Below are positions 26,076 through 33,310 of a stretch of 64,000 nucleotides of DNA, piece by piece. The DNA is from Alloyangia pacifica (GTDB lineage Bacteria; Pseudomonadota; Alphaproteobacteria; Rhodobacterales; Rhodobacteraceae): contig NZ_FOZW01000013.1 of NCBI RefSeq assembly GCF_900116195.1, positions 124,001 to 188,000 of the forward strand, read 5' to 3'. The notes below the pieces were generated by a model. The model worked only from the letters and a program-made list of their open reading frames with translations, ran no database searches and was not told where the DNA came from. Each line of letters starts with the position of its first letter. The first letter of the stretch is position 1. Position numbers and translations under genes: made by a program.

Positions 26076-27380
26076 TCAGAGCTCGCCGGCATCCTCGAGG
26101 ATGTAGGTCGCCTCTTCGGCGGCCGTGTCGAGCGCCTCCTGCGGGGTCTTGTCCCCGAGGATCGCCGCCTGCAGTTCCGGGTAGAGCACGTTGGTGATCT
26201 CGATCCAGCTCGGCGTCTGCGGCACCGGGAAGGCGGTTTCGGCGGCCACCTGGAAGGCCTTCAGCACCTCGGTGCGATAGGCGTCGCCCTCGGCCTCTGC
26301 GATGACATGCTCCCAGACCGACTGGCGCGAAGGCAGCGGACCCGCGGCGCTTTCCAGCTTCTGGCTGTCCTCGTTGGTCAGGAACCAGACCAGCGAGGCG
26401 GCGGCCTCGGGGGTCTCGCAGTCCTGCGTGACCGAGAAACCGTGGAAGCCCGACCAGCCCGAACGGATGCCCGCCGAGCCCTTGGGCGGCGGTGCGACGC
26501 CGACGTTGCCCGCGACCTTCGAAGCTTCGGGGTCGTTAAAGAAGCCGGCCCAGCCCGGCCAGTCGAGGTTCAGCGCGACGGTGCCCGAGGCGAAGCCCTG
26601 TCCCAGATCGTCCCACAGGTAGTTCGGCACGCCCGCGGGCACCGCCTGCGCCTGGTAGAGATCGACGAACCAGTTAAGTGCTTCGACACCCGCTTCGGAG
26701 TTGAAGGCGGGGCGGCCGTCGGCGTCGAGGAATTCGCCGCCATCGGCCACGAGGATCTCGTAGAAACGTCCGGCGATGGCCTCTTCCTTACCGGCGTATT
26801 GCGTGCCGTAGAAGTTCGGGGCGTCGGCGAAGAACTTCGCCTGATCCGCCACCTGGTCCCAGGTGTCGGGCACCGCCAGGGGGTAGCCGTATTCCGCCTC
26901 GAAGGCGGCGGCGTCGGCCTTCTCGTAGATGTCCTTCTGGTAATAGAGCGCCGAGACGTCGAACTGCGCGCGCGGCAGCATCACCAGCTTGCCGTCCAGC
27001 GTCGCCGACTGGATGTTGCCCGGCACGAAATCGGCCAGTGACTCCTCGGGCAGGTACGCGCGCAGGTCGACGTAGATGCCCGGGTACTGGGGCGCGAAGG
27101 ACGAATGGTTCGAGCCGACACACCAGCCGAGCTGGCCGGTGGCGATGTCGGACTTGATCTCCCGGTCGAGCTCGAAGTGGTTCTTCTTCGAGATCACCTC
27201 GACCTTTGCGCCGGTCGCGGCCTCCCATTCGGCGATGCGTGCATAGAGCGGTTCATATTGCTGCCCGCCGATGAGCTTCGCCTCGATGGTCACCCCCTCG
27301 AAGCTGCCCGGCAGATCCTGCGCGGAAGCGGCGGTCGCCAAGGCCAGCACCGCCGCCGAAGCGGTCGTCAGATAATTCAT
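26076..27380 (-). CDS. Sugar ABC transporter solute-binding protein (CUT1, family 1)
   Basis: 434 residues. A signal peptide (TTASAAVLALATAASA) is cleaved near residue 20. The mature protein has the family 1 extracellular binding fold, with FEGVTIEAKLIGGQQYEPL at the N-terminus and the NLDWPGWAGFF and LVWFLTNEDSQ segments. It is the first gene of a seven-gene minus-strand operon (receptor, two permeases, ATPase, Gfo/Idh, MaoC, fuconate dehydratase). The promoter lies in the divergent region shared with the IclR gene. Confidence 0.92.
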   Translation of the reverse strand: MNYLTTASAAVLALATAASAQDLPGSFEGVTIEAKLIGGQQYEPLYARIAEWEAATGAKVEVISKKNHFELDREIKSDIATGQLGWCVGSNHSSFAPQYPGIYVDLRAYLPEESLADFVPGNIQSATLDGKLVMLPRAQFDVSALYYQKDIYEKADAAAFEAEYGYPLAVPDTWDQVADQAKFFADAPNFYGTQYAGKEEAIAGRFYEILVADGGEFLDADGRPAFNSEAGVEALNWFVDLYQAQAVPAGVPNYLWDDLGQGFASGTVALNLDWPGWAGFFNDPEASKVAGNVGVAPPPKGSAGIRSGWSGFHGFSVTQDCETPEAAASLVWFLTNEDSQKLESAAGPLPSRQSVWEHVIAEAEGDAYRTEVLKAFQVAAETAFPVPQTPSWIEITNVLYPELQAAILGDKTPQEALDTAAEEATYILEDAGEL

Positions 27381-27433
27381 GGGTCTCCTCCCTGAAAATC
27401 CGTGGGGGCTATCCCCTCACTTATGGATAATCT

Positions 27434-27447
27434 ATTTATATGCAAAT
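27434..27447. promoter_or_regulatory. ATTT-N6-AAAT inverted repeat upstream of the sugar operon
   Basis: ATTT-ATATGC-AAAT, the same half-site geometry as the ATTC-N6-GAAT sites but with T/A in place of C/G at the inner position. It lies 54 bp upstream of the receptor gene start and may be a weaker IclR site or overlap the promoter. Confidence 0.4.
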
Positions 27448-27494
27448 ACACTGGGAGGCGCCTGTCAAGGAAATCCGCTGGATGCGCAGAACGT

Positions 27495-27508
27495 ATTCTT
27501 ATATGAAT
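27495..27508. promoter_or_regulatory. ATTC-N6-GAAT operator (probable IclR site), sugar operon / iclR
   Basis: ATTC-TTATAT-GAAT between the divergent receptor gene and iclR. It overlaps an upstream in-frame ATG of iclR (27507), which supports the later ATG as the true start. The same pattern recurs before the amidohydrolase and the CoA-transferase genes. Confidence 0.6.
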
Positions 27509-27530
27509 GACGCAATTCACAGAGAGCAGC

Positions 27531-28328
27531 ATGACCGACACCAATGATCGCTACCGCGCGCCCGCGCTCGACAAAGGGCTCGATATTCTCGAGTTGCTTG
27601 CCGGGATCGAGGGCGGGCTGACCCAGGCCGAGATCGCCAAGGCGCTCGGCCGTTCGCCCAATGAATTCTACCGGATGCTCGAGCGACTTGCCCGGCGCGG
27701 TTACGTCGCCCGCGTCGAAGGGGACCGCTACGCGCTGACGTTGAAGATGTTCGGCATGGCGCAGTTTCACGCGCCGACGCGCCGGCTGGCCTCGCTGGCG
27801 ACGCCCTTGTTGCGCGATCTGGCCGAGCGCACCCGGCAGGCAAACCAGTTGGTGGTCTTCGATCGCGGCAACGCCGTGGTGATCGCCCAGCAGGAGGCCC
27901 CGGGCTACTGGGGCATCTCGATCCGCGTCGGCAGCCACATCAACCTCTTCGACACCGGCTCGGGCAACGTGCTGCTGGCCTTCTCCAGCCCCGAGCGGCG
28001 GCTGGCCATGGTGGCCGAGAACAGCGACACCGGCGCCCCGGCGCGCGCGATTCCTGCCGAGCTGGAGGCGCGCTTCGAGATCGTTCGCGGCCGCGGCTAC
28101 GAGGTGAAGCCCTCGGCGCAGACGGTCGGTGTCACCAACCTCTCGGCCCCGGTGCTGTCACCGAGCGGCGAAGCCATCGCCGCGGTCACCATTCCCTACC
28201 TGCCGCTGGTCGACGGCGAAGCCGCGCCCAGCCCCGAGGAGGCGACGAAGGCGCTGGTCGAGACCACGGCCGAGCTGTCGCGATTTGCCGGATATGGCGC
28301 GGAGGGGGAGACATTCGCATCTGAATGA
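27531..28328 (+). CDS. IclR family transcriptional regulator
   Basis: 265 residues from the ATG that follows an AGAGAG site; an in-frame ATG at 27507 would add eight residues. The N-terminal winged HTH is at about 12-65 (ALDKGLDILELLAG; LTQAEIAKALGRSPNEFYRMLERLARRGYV). The C-terminal GAF-like IclR effector domain runs from about 80 (HINLFDTGSGNVLLAF; GYEVKPSAQTVGVTNLSAPV). It lies in the centre of the fuconate locus, divergent from the importer operon and upstream of the amidohydrolase gene. The repeated ATTC-N6-GAAT elements are its likely operators. Confidence 0.92.
   Translation: MTDTNDRYRAPALDKGLDILELLAGIEGGLTQAEIAKALGRSPNEFYRMLERLARRGYVARVEGDRYALTLKMFGMAQFHAPTRRLASLATPLLRDLAERTRQANQLVVFDRGNAVVIAQQEAPGYWGISIRVGSHINLFDTGSGNVLLAFSSPERRLAMVAENSDTGAPARAIPAELEARFEIVRGRGYEVKPSAQTVGVTNLSAPVLSPSGEAIAAVTIPYLPLVDGEAAPSPEEATKALVETTAELSRFAGYGAEGETFASE
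28313..28326. promoter_or_regulatory. ATTC-N6-GAAT operator 1 of a tandem pair, upstream of the amidohydrolase gene
   Basis: ATTC-GCATCT-GAAT, overlapping the last codons of iclR. The second copy starts exactly 19 bp downstream. Confidence 0.6.
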
Positions 28329-28331
28329 TCC

Positions 28332-28345
28332 ATTCTTGGGTGAAT
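28332..28345. promoter_or_regulatory. ATTC-N6-GAAT operator 2 of a tandem pair, upstream of the amidohydrolase gene
   Basis: ATTC-TTGGGT-GAAT, 21 bp before the amidohydrolase ATG and just upstream of its ribosome binding site. Confidence 0.6.
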
Positions 28346-28366
28346 GACTTGCTCAGGGAGGAGCAC

Positions 28367-29212
28367 ATGCAAGAGCCCGCGATTCTGGACAGCCACCTTC
28401 ACCTCGTCGACCGCAGCCGGCTCGACTACCCGTGGCTGTCCGGGGCTCCGGCGCTGGACCGGGACTGGCTGCTGGAGACCTACGCCGAGGAGGCCCGCCG
28501 CATCGGCATTGGCGGGGCGATCCACATGGAGGTGGATGTCGCCGACGCGCGTCTCGAGGATGAGACCGACTGGATCGCGGAGCTGGCCGCCAGCGGCATC
28601 TTCCCGATCCGCGGCGCGATTGCCGCCTGCCGCCCGGAATCGGCCGAGTTCCCGGCTTTCCTCGACCGTTCGGCTGCGCGCGATCTCGTCGTCGGCTTCC
28701 GCCGCGTGCTGCACGTGGTGCCCGACGAGGTCTCGAAAGGGGAGCTTTTCCGACAGAACATCCGCCTGCTTTCGGGCCCCGATCTGCCCTTCGATCTCTG
28801 CGTGCTTGCCCGCCAATTGCCGCTGGCCATCGAATTGGTCGACTCGGCCCCCAATACCCGCTTCGTGCTCGATCATTGCGGCGTGCCGGATATCGAGGGC
28901 GGACAGTGGGATACCTGGGCGCGCAACCTCTCCGAGATCGCGAAGCGGCCAAACGTCTGCGCCAAGATCTCCGGTGTCGTCGCCTATGGCGGTGCGGGCT
29001 GGACGCTGGACGAGCTGAGCCGCTGGGTCACCCACACCGCCGAGACCTTCGGCCCCGAGCGCATCTGCTGGGGCGGTGACTGGCCGGTGAACACGCTGGG
29101 CGGCGGGCTCTCCACCTGGGTCGCCGCCACCCGCGCGATCTTTGCCGGCTGCAGCGCGGAGGAGCGCGCCGCGCTCTATTCTGGAAACGCGGCGCGGATC
29201 TGGAAGCTCTGA
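28367..29212 (+). CDS. Amidohydrolase-family lactonase (L-fucono-1,5-lactonase type)
   Basis: 281 residues of the COG3618 amidohydrolase_2 branch. Metal-binding and catalytic motifs are DSHLHLVD at the N-terminus, FVLDHCGVPD, ICAKISG-type (VCAKISGVV) and ICWGGDWPVN near the C-terminus. A GGGAGGAG ribosome binding site fixes the start. Members of this branch next to fuconate dehydratase open L-fuconolactone (and similar sugar lactones) to the acid. The tandem ATTC-N6-GAAT sites upstream connect it to the IclR regulon. Confidence 0.85.
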   Translation: MQEPAILDSHLHLVDRSRLDYPWLSGAPALDRDWLLETYAEEARRIGIGGAIHMEVDVADARLEDETDWIAELAASGIFPIRGAIAACRPESAEFPAFLDRSAARDLVVGFRRVLHVVPDEVSKGELFRQNIRLLSGPDLPFDLCVLARQLPLAIELVDSAPNTRFVLDHCGVPDIEGGQWDTWARNLSEIAKRPNVCAKISGVVAYGGAGWTLDELSRWVTHTAETFGPERICWGGDWPVNTLGGGLSTWVAATRAIFAGCSAEERAALYSGNAARIWKL

Positions 29213-29215
29213 ACC

Positions 29216-30319
29216 TCAGAAGGTCGCGGTGAACATCCGGTCGAGGTCGCCCATGGCGGCCTCGAGCTTCCCGTCCCTCAGCGCTGCGTTGATCCGCTCC
29301 GAGGCCTCCTGCTGGAACGGCATGTAGCCGTCATGGCGGGGGCGCATCCAGGCGGCATCCAGCGTCGCGAGCGTGCCCGAGTAGAAGCCGCCGGCGCCCG
29401 CATCCACCGTCGGCGAATCCCAGGCATCGCGGTGCCCGGCCTGTCCGCTCGCCGAGGCCCAGAGTCCGGCCTGCGCCTCGGGGCCCGCCGCGTGGCGGGC
29501 AAAGGCGATGGCCGCGTCCGGGTGCTTGCAGAAGGCCGACACCGCCAGCCCGGTGCCGCCGAGAGCGCTGCCCTTCGGTCCGGTGCCGGGTGCGGCCTCG
29601 GGGATGTCGTGGAAGGTGACACGGTGCGGCGCGGCGTCGGGCAGGGAATAGCTGATATAGCCATAGATCAGCGGCGCGCAGGCGATGCGGTCTCTTGCCG
29701 CCATTTCCGCAAGCACGGTGATCGGGTCCATCCCGAAGCAGGCGGGGTCGACCTGGGCCGCCAGCGCCTGCAGCAACGCCAGGGCGCGCAGGCCGCCGGC
29801 GCGGTCGACAAAAGGCACGGTGCCATCGACGCGACAGGGATGCCCGAGGTTGGCGCAGAGCGTGTAGAAGCTCATCAGCACATGCGGTGGGCGCAGCGGG
29901 ATCATCACCCGCCCTTCGGCTGCGAGGCGCATCACCCCGTCCCAATCGGTCACCGGTGCCGTCAGGTCCGGCCGCACCGCCTGCACCTGCGCTGCGGCAT
30001 CGACCGGGTAGGCCCATTGGCTGCCCTCCCAGGTGTAGCTCTCGTAGGAGCGCCCGAGCGAGCCGGCGGCGATCTCCGGGGCGTCGGGCAGGGGGATCAG
30101 GCACGCTTCGCCGGTGATCTGCCCGACGTGCGGGTGGTCGATGATGACGAGGTCGTAGGCCTTGGCCAGATCGAGCACCGGGTAGCTCTCGAAATCCTGC
30201 AGGGAGCGCCGGTCCCAGCTGATCGAGACGCCGTGCGCGGCCTCCCACTCGCGCGACAGGGCGGCGAGCGGGTCGTAGCCGCGCGGGTGGTCCCAGGTCA
30301 TGCCCTTGAGGGTGATCAT
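29216..30319 (-). CDS. Solute-binding-protein-like cytoplasmic protein without signal peptide
   Basis: 367 residues resembling family 1 extracellular solute-binding proteins (DPLAALSREWEAAHGVSISW; DLVIIDHPHVGQI; GGTGLAVSAFCKHPDAAIAFARHAA). The N-terminus is MITLKGMTWDHPRGYDPL with no hydrophobic core, so no export signal. The start is fixed by a 4-bp overlap with the CoA-transferase gene. It is therefore probably a cytosolic binding protein working with the CoA-transferase rather than a transporter receptor; the function is unknown. No permease genes accompany it. Confidence 0.7.
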   Translation of the reverse strand: MITLKGMTWDHPRGYDPLAALSREWEAAHGVSISWDRRSLQDFESYPVLDLAKAYDLVIIDHPHVGQITGEACLIPLPDAPEIAAGSLGRSYESYTWEGSQWAYPVDAAAQVQAVRPDLTAPVTDWDGVMRLAAEGRVMIPLRPPHVLMSFYTLCANLGHPCRVDGTVPFVDRAGGLRALALLQALAAQVDPACFGMDPITVLAEMAARDRIACAPLIYGYISYSLPDAAPHRVTFHDIPEAAPGTGPKGSALGGTGLAVSAFCKHPDAAIAFARHAAGPEAQAGLWASASGQAGHRDAWDSPTVDAGAGGFYSGTLATLDAAWMRPRHDGYMPFQQEASERINAALRDGKLEAAMGDLDRMFTATF

Positions 30320-31509
30320 AGTCCGAACTCCTTGCGGATCGTCTCCGAGTGCTCGCCGACGCGCGGCGCGGCGCGGCGGCCCGCCGGGCGGCGGCCGTCG
30401 ATGGTCAGCGGCGCGCGGGTGGTGTCGATGCTCACGCCGTCGTCGCGGGTGACGGTCTGCAGCAGGTCGAGGCGCCGGAACGCCTCAGCCTGCATCAGCT
30501 GCGACCAGTTGAGCACTTCCGAGCACCAGATGTCGGCGGGCTGCAGGATGGCGAGCCAGTCGGCGACGGTCTTCTCGGCGACGCGCTCGGCGAGCCGCGC
30601 CTTGATCGCATCGCGGGCGCTGAAGGCATCGCTGGCCGGGCGTCCGGCAAGGTCCGGCATCTCCATCAGCTCGGCCAGCCGGTCGAGCGGGGTCATCGCC
30701 AGCGCGAGATAGCCATCCTGAGCCGCATAGACGCCGTAGGGGGCGCCGAGGTAGGCGTGGGCGCCGTTGGTCTGCGAGCGAGTGGGCAGGCGGCGTCCGT
30801 CGTTGAGCCAGGTGGTCAGAACCTCGAACTGCAGATCGACCAGTGCCTCGAGCAGCGAGGTCTCAACATGCCGTCCGATGCCGTCCATGCCGCGCCGCAC
30901 CAGCGCGGCGAGGATGCCTTGCGACAGCGCCACCCCGGCGAACATGTCACCCACCGCGAGCCCCATGGGCACCGGGCCCTGCGCCGCGTCGCCGGTCAGC
31001 CACATCAGCCCCGAGCGCGCCTGCGCCAGCAGATCCTGTCCGGGGAACTTCACCCAGGGGCCGTCGTCGCCATAGCCCGAGATCGAGCCGTAGACGAGAC
31101 GCGGATTGAGCGCGTGCATCTCCTCCCAGCCGACGCCGATGCGGTCCGCCACGCCGGGGCGGAAATTCTGGATCATCACGTCGGCCTGTCCCACCAGTCG
31201 CTTCAGAGCCGCGAGGTCCGCCGGGTCCTTCAGGTCGAGCGCGAGGCTCTCCTTGCCGCGGTTGATGGCGTGGAAGATCGTCGAGTCACCGCCGATCTCG
31301 GTGTCCGACAGGTAGAGCTGCCGCGACAGGTCCCCGGCGCCTGCACGCTCGATTTTGATCACCCGCGCCCCGAGGTCGGCGAGCCGCAGCGAGCAGTAGG
31401 GGCCGGAGAGGAACTGGCTGAGATCGACCACCAGCAGCCCTTCGAGCGGACGCTCGGGCAGGGCCTCTGCCGGGCTGCGGGCGGAGTCTGTCGGGGGGCT
31501 GGCGATCAT
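30316..31509 (-). CDS. CaiB/BaiF family (class III) CoA-transferase
   Basis: 397 residues, the normal length for the family. Motifs are LEGLLVVDLSQFLSGPYCS at the N-terminus, the CoA-binding QNFRPGVADRIG loop and the catalytic Asp in VGDMFAGVALSQG. It transfers CoA between carboxylic acids. In this locus it may activate an acid derived from the fuconate pathway, with the MaoC protein acting on the thioester (inference). It is translationally coupled to the solute-binding-like gene. Two ATTC-N6-GAAT-like sites lie 9-41 bp upstream of its ATG. Confidence 0.9.
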   Translation of the reverse strand: MIASPPTDSARSPAEALPERPLEGLLVVDLSQFLSGPYCSLRLADLGARVIKIERAGAGDLSRQLYLSDTEIGGDSTIFHAINRGKESLALDLKDPADLAALKRLVGQADVMIQNFRPGVADRIGVGWEEMHALNPRLVYGSISGYGDDGPWVKFPGQDLLAQARSGLMWLTGDAAQGPVPMGLAVGDMFAGVALSQGILAALVRRGMDGIGRHVETSLLEALVDLQFEVLTTWLNDGRRLPTRSQTNGAHAYLGAPYGVYAAQDGYLALAMTPLDRLAELMEMPDLAGRPASDAFSARDAIKARLAERVAEKTVADWLAILQPADIWCSEVLNWSQLMQAEAFRRLDLLQTVTRDDGVSIDTTRAPLTIDGRRPAGRRAAPRVGEHSETIRKEFGL

Positions 31510-31517
31510 CGTGACTC

Positions 31518-31531
31518 ATTCTTCTGTGAAG
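31518..31531. promoter_or_regulatory. ATTC-N6-GAAG operator, upstream of the CoA-transferase gene
   Basis: ATTC-TTCTGT-GAAG, one mismatch to the ATTC-N6-GAAT pattern. It forms a pair with the element starting exactly 19 bp further out, the same spacing as the pair before the amidohydrolase gene. Confidence 0.5.
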
Positions 31532-31536
31532 TAACT

Positions 31537-31550
31537 ACTCACATATGAAT
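31537..31550. promoter_or_regulatory. ACTC-N6-GAAT operator, upstream of the CoA-transferase gene
   Basis: ACTC-ACATAT-GAAT, one mismatch to the consensus. It is the second member of the 19-bp-spaced pair. Confidence 0.5.
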
Positions 31551-31598
31551 GAATGCTTCACCCATGGCGCGTCAAGCCTGTTGCGTGGGGACGATGTG

Positions 31599-31633
31599 AA
31601 AACGCGCGGCTCCCGTTTCCCAGGGGCCGCGCG
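31599..31633 (-). terminator. Rho-independent terminator after the DUF1330 gene
   Basis: CGCGCGGC / GCCGCGCG, a perfect 8-bp stem with a 15-nt loop, followed on the minus strand by TTTT. It lies about 37 bp after the DUF1330 stop. Confidence 0.55.
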
Positions 31634-31669
31634 CGCTGCGGTCGGAAGCGGCCTTGCTGGCCCGGATCG

Positions 31670-31963
31670 TCAGCCCAGATCGCCCTCGAAGATCACCAGC
31701 TCGCGCGTGGCGGCCTTCGTGGCGAAGGCGCGTGCGGCCTGGTAGTCGGGGTCTTCGTAGCAGGCCCGGGCCTTGGCGAGACTCTCGAATTCCACCAGCA
31801 GGACGCGAGACTTGTCGCCCGCCTCCACCAACGCGGGGGCGTCATCGCCGCGCCTGACGGTCGCGCCGTATTTCGCGGCGACCGGGGCCCAGAGACGCCC
31901 ATACTCCGCCTGCGCCTCGGGGTCGGTCACATCGGTGCCGAGCACCAGCCAATAGCCTTTCAT
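31670..31963 (-). CDS. DUF1330 family protein
   Basis: 97 residues, a ferredoxin-like alpha/beta barrel of the DUF1330 (dimeric alpha-beta barrel) type: KGYWLVLGTDVTDPEAQAEYG at the N-terminus and RVLLVEFESLAKARACYEDPDYQAA. No catalytic function is known for the family. It is a single gene with its own terminator, upstream of the sugar-acid locus and downstream of the rhodanese operon terminator. Confidence 0.85.
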   Translation of the reverse strand: MKGYWLVLGTDVTDPEAQAEYGRLWAPVAAKYGATVRRGDDAPALVEAGDKSRVLLVEFESLAKARACYEDPDYQAARAFATKAATRELVIFEGDLG

Positions 31964-32075
31964 CGGGGTCTGTCCTTCGCTGTTGGGTCGTTGCGGTGCA
32001 GGTCTAGCGCGGGGATCGGGAGGCGGAAAGGGCTCGGGCTTTCCGACGAGTTCGTCGCTGGCGGATAGGTTTCAC

Positions 32076-32111
32076 GAAAGAAAACCTCCCGCCGCGATGC
32101 ACGGCGGGAGG
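32076..32111 (-). terminator. Rho-independent terminator of the YgjV-rhodanese operon
   Basis: CCTCCCGCCG / CGGCGGGAGG, a perfect 10-bp stem with a 7-nt loop, followed on the minus strand by TTTTCTTT. It sits 22 bp after the rhodanese stop. Confidence 0.88.
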
Positions 32112-32132
32112 GAACTTCAAAAAGACCCGGGG

Positions 32133-32498
32133 TCAATATTCGGTGCGATGTCCGGCGTCGATCCAGGCCTGTGTCCCGCCCTCGACGAAGGCGACGGTCT
32201 GCACGCCTGCCTTTGCAAGCGCGTGAGCGGCGAGCGCCCCCATCGGGCCGGCCTGACAGGCGGTGACAACCGCGCCTGCGTGGGCGCGTACCTCGGCCGG
32301 GACATCCCCGGCCTCGAGCCGGTCGAGGGGCAGGACGATTGCGCCGGGGATGCGGCCCGTGGTCTTGGCGATGGCCTCTGCGGGGCGCGGGTCGATGAAG
32401 AGCGCGCCCCCGGCGTGGCGGATCGCTGCCTCTTCGGCGGTGATCGAGGGAATGGCCGCACGGGCCTCTTCGACGCGGGTGTTGAAGCAGTTTGCCAT
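32133..32498 (-). CDS. Single-domain rhodanese-like sulfurtransferase
   Basis: 121 residues, one rhodanese domain: ITAEEAAIRHAGGALFIDPRPAEAIAKTTGRIPGA at the front and an active-site cysteine in VVTACQAGPMGALAAH, C-terminal GGTQAWIDAGH. Such proteins carry persulfide sulfur between thiols and acceptors. It follows the YgjV-like membrane protein by about 68 bp and shares its promoter, which has the GAAAC direct repeat. This puts it in the proposed redox/sulfur regulon. Confidence 0.88.
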   Translation of the reverse strand: MANCFNTRVEEARAAIPSITAEEAAIRHAGGALFIDPRPAEAIAKTTGRIPGAIVLPLDRLEAGDVPAEVRAHAGAVVTACQAGPMGALAAHALAKAGVQTVAFVEGGTQAWIDAGHRTEY

Positions 32499-32566
32499 TG
32501 GTTTGATCCTTTCATGGCTGAGGGAAGATGCGGCATCGCCGCGGGAGTGAAGTCGGAAGGCAGAGG

Positions 32567-33115
32567 TCAGGCGGCGGCGGGCAGGGCTGCCTGCCGCGTC
32601 CGCCATTCCCGCCGCAGCGCTGCCGCGCCGATGCCGGCCGAGAGCAGCGCGCCCATCAGCCCGGGCAGTGCACCGACGACGAGGTCGTAGCCGATGCCGA
32701 AGGGCGAGGCGCAGAGCATGACCGCGCGCATCCGCAGCGTGTCGTCCTGCATCCGACCGATCATGATCAGGCAGCAGGCGGTCATCGCGAGCGCCGAGGC
32801 GAGCCCGCTCCAGGTCAGTGCGGTCACCAGCCAGACCACCGGCAGGAAGCCAAGGCCCATGTGCCGCAGCCAGGGGCGGTCCCCGGCGGCGAGGGCGATG
32901 AGCGTCTGGCTCGCGCCGATGGCGCAGACGCCGGTGCCGCTCCACTGGCCGAGCAGCGCGTATTGCGCGGCGTAGCAGCTGGCGATGCAGAATTGCGCCG
33001 TGAGCATCTGGCGGCGCTGCTTGAAGAGCGGCCAGACCAGTTGTCCGGCCAGTCCCACCGATCCGAAAAGGACCGCCGGGGAAACTGCGGGGATCAGGGC
33101 AAGAATGTCGGGCAT
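32567..33115 (-). CDS. YgjV-like inner-membrane protein
   Basis: 182 residues with about six hydrophobic segments, resembling the YgjV inner-membrane family (AVLFGSVGLAGQLVWPLFKQRRQML; AAQYALLGQWSG; LALAMTACCLIMIGRM). The start MPDILALI is chosen because GGAGG lies 5 nt upstream; other in-frame ATGs at 33118 and 33127 are less well placed. No transported substrate is known for the family. It is first in an operon with the rhodanese and divergent from a TetR gene. Confidence 0.75.
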   Translation of the reverse strand: MPDILALIPAVSPAVLFGSVGLAGQLVWPLFKQRRQMLTAQFCIASCYAAQYALLGQWSGTGVCAIGASQTLIALAAGDRPWLRHMGLGFLPVVWLVTALTWSGLASALAMTACCLIMIGRMQDDTLRMRAVMLCASPFGIGYDLVVGALPGLMGALLSAGIGAAALRREWRTRQAALPAAA

Positions 33116-33132
33116 CATGGCCTCCATGGGAA

Positions 33133-33148
33133 CAGACTGTTTGGTCTG
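33133..33148. promoter_or_regulatory. CAGAC-N6-GTCTG inverted repeat (probable TetR operator)
   Basis: CAGAC-TGTTTG-GTCTG, 18 bp upstream of the YgjV-like start codon in the region divergent from tetR. It shares the GACC/GGTCTG half-site with the element at 33159. Confidence 0.5.
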
Positions 33149-33158
33149 CATTGAACGT

Positions 33159-33171
33159 ACCAATCGGTCTG
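33159..33171. promoter_or_regulatory. ACCAATCGGTCTG element (probable TetR half-operator)
   Basis: The reverse complement of this stretch (CAGACCGATTGGT) matches the ACCGACTGATTGGT element before the tetR gene. Its right end touches the downstream GAAAC box of the regulon motif, so TetR binding would interfere with activation there. Confidence 0.5.
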
Positions 33172-33208
33172 TTTCCGGGGGAGGTGCTTCCGGGTTTCGG
33201 TTGTTTCA
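33171..33208 (-). promoter_or_regulatory. GAAAC direct-repeat promoter element, site E (YgjV-rhodanese)
   Basis: On the minus strand TGAAAC-AACC-GAAAC (33208-33194), then GGAAAC with its GAAAC 23 bp after the second GAAAC (33175-33171). A further TGAAAC lies upstream (33229-33224). It is the same layout as the OsmC promoter. Confidence 0.65.
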
Positions 33209-33283
33209 TCCGCGTATCAGCGCGTTTCAGCCGTGTTTTGGCTCTATGTCTTGCGCGAAACCTGTGGGGCGCGTAGCCTGAAT

Positions 33284-33297
33284 ACCGACTGATTGGT
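33284..33297. promoter_or_regulatory. ACCGACTGATTGGT element upstream of tetR
   Basis: It ends 13 bp before the tetR ATG and matches, in inverted orientation, the element at 33159-33171. It is probably an autoregulatory operator. Confidence 0.5.
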
Positions 33298-33310
33298 TTG
33301 GAGATGACCC

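Noticed and set aside
27507-27530. Upstream ATG of iclR at 27507
   Set aside because: It overlaps the ATTC-N6-GAAT operator, and the ATG at 27531 has the better ribosome binding site. It remains a minor alternative.
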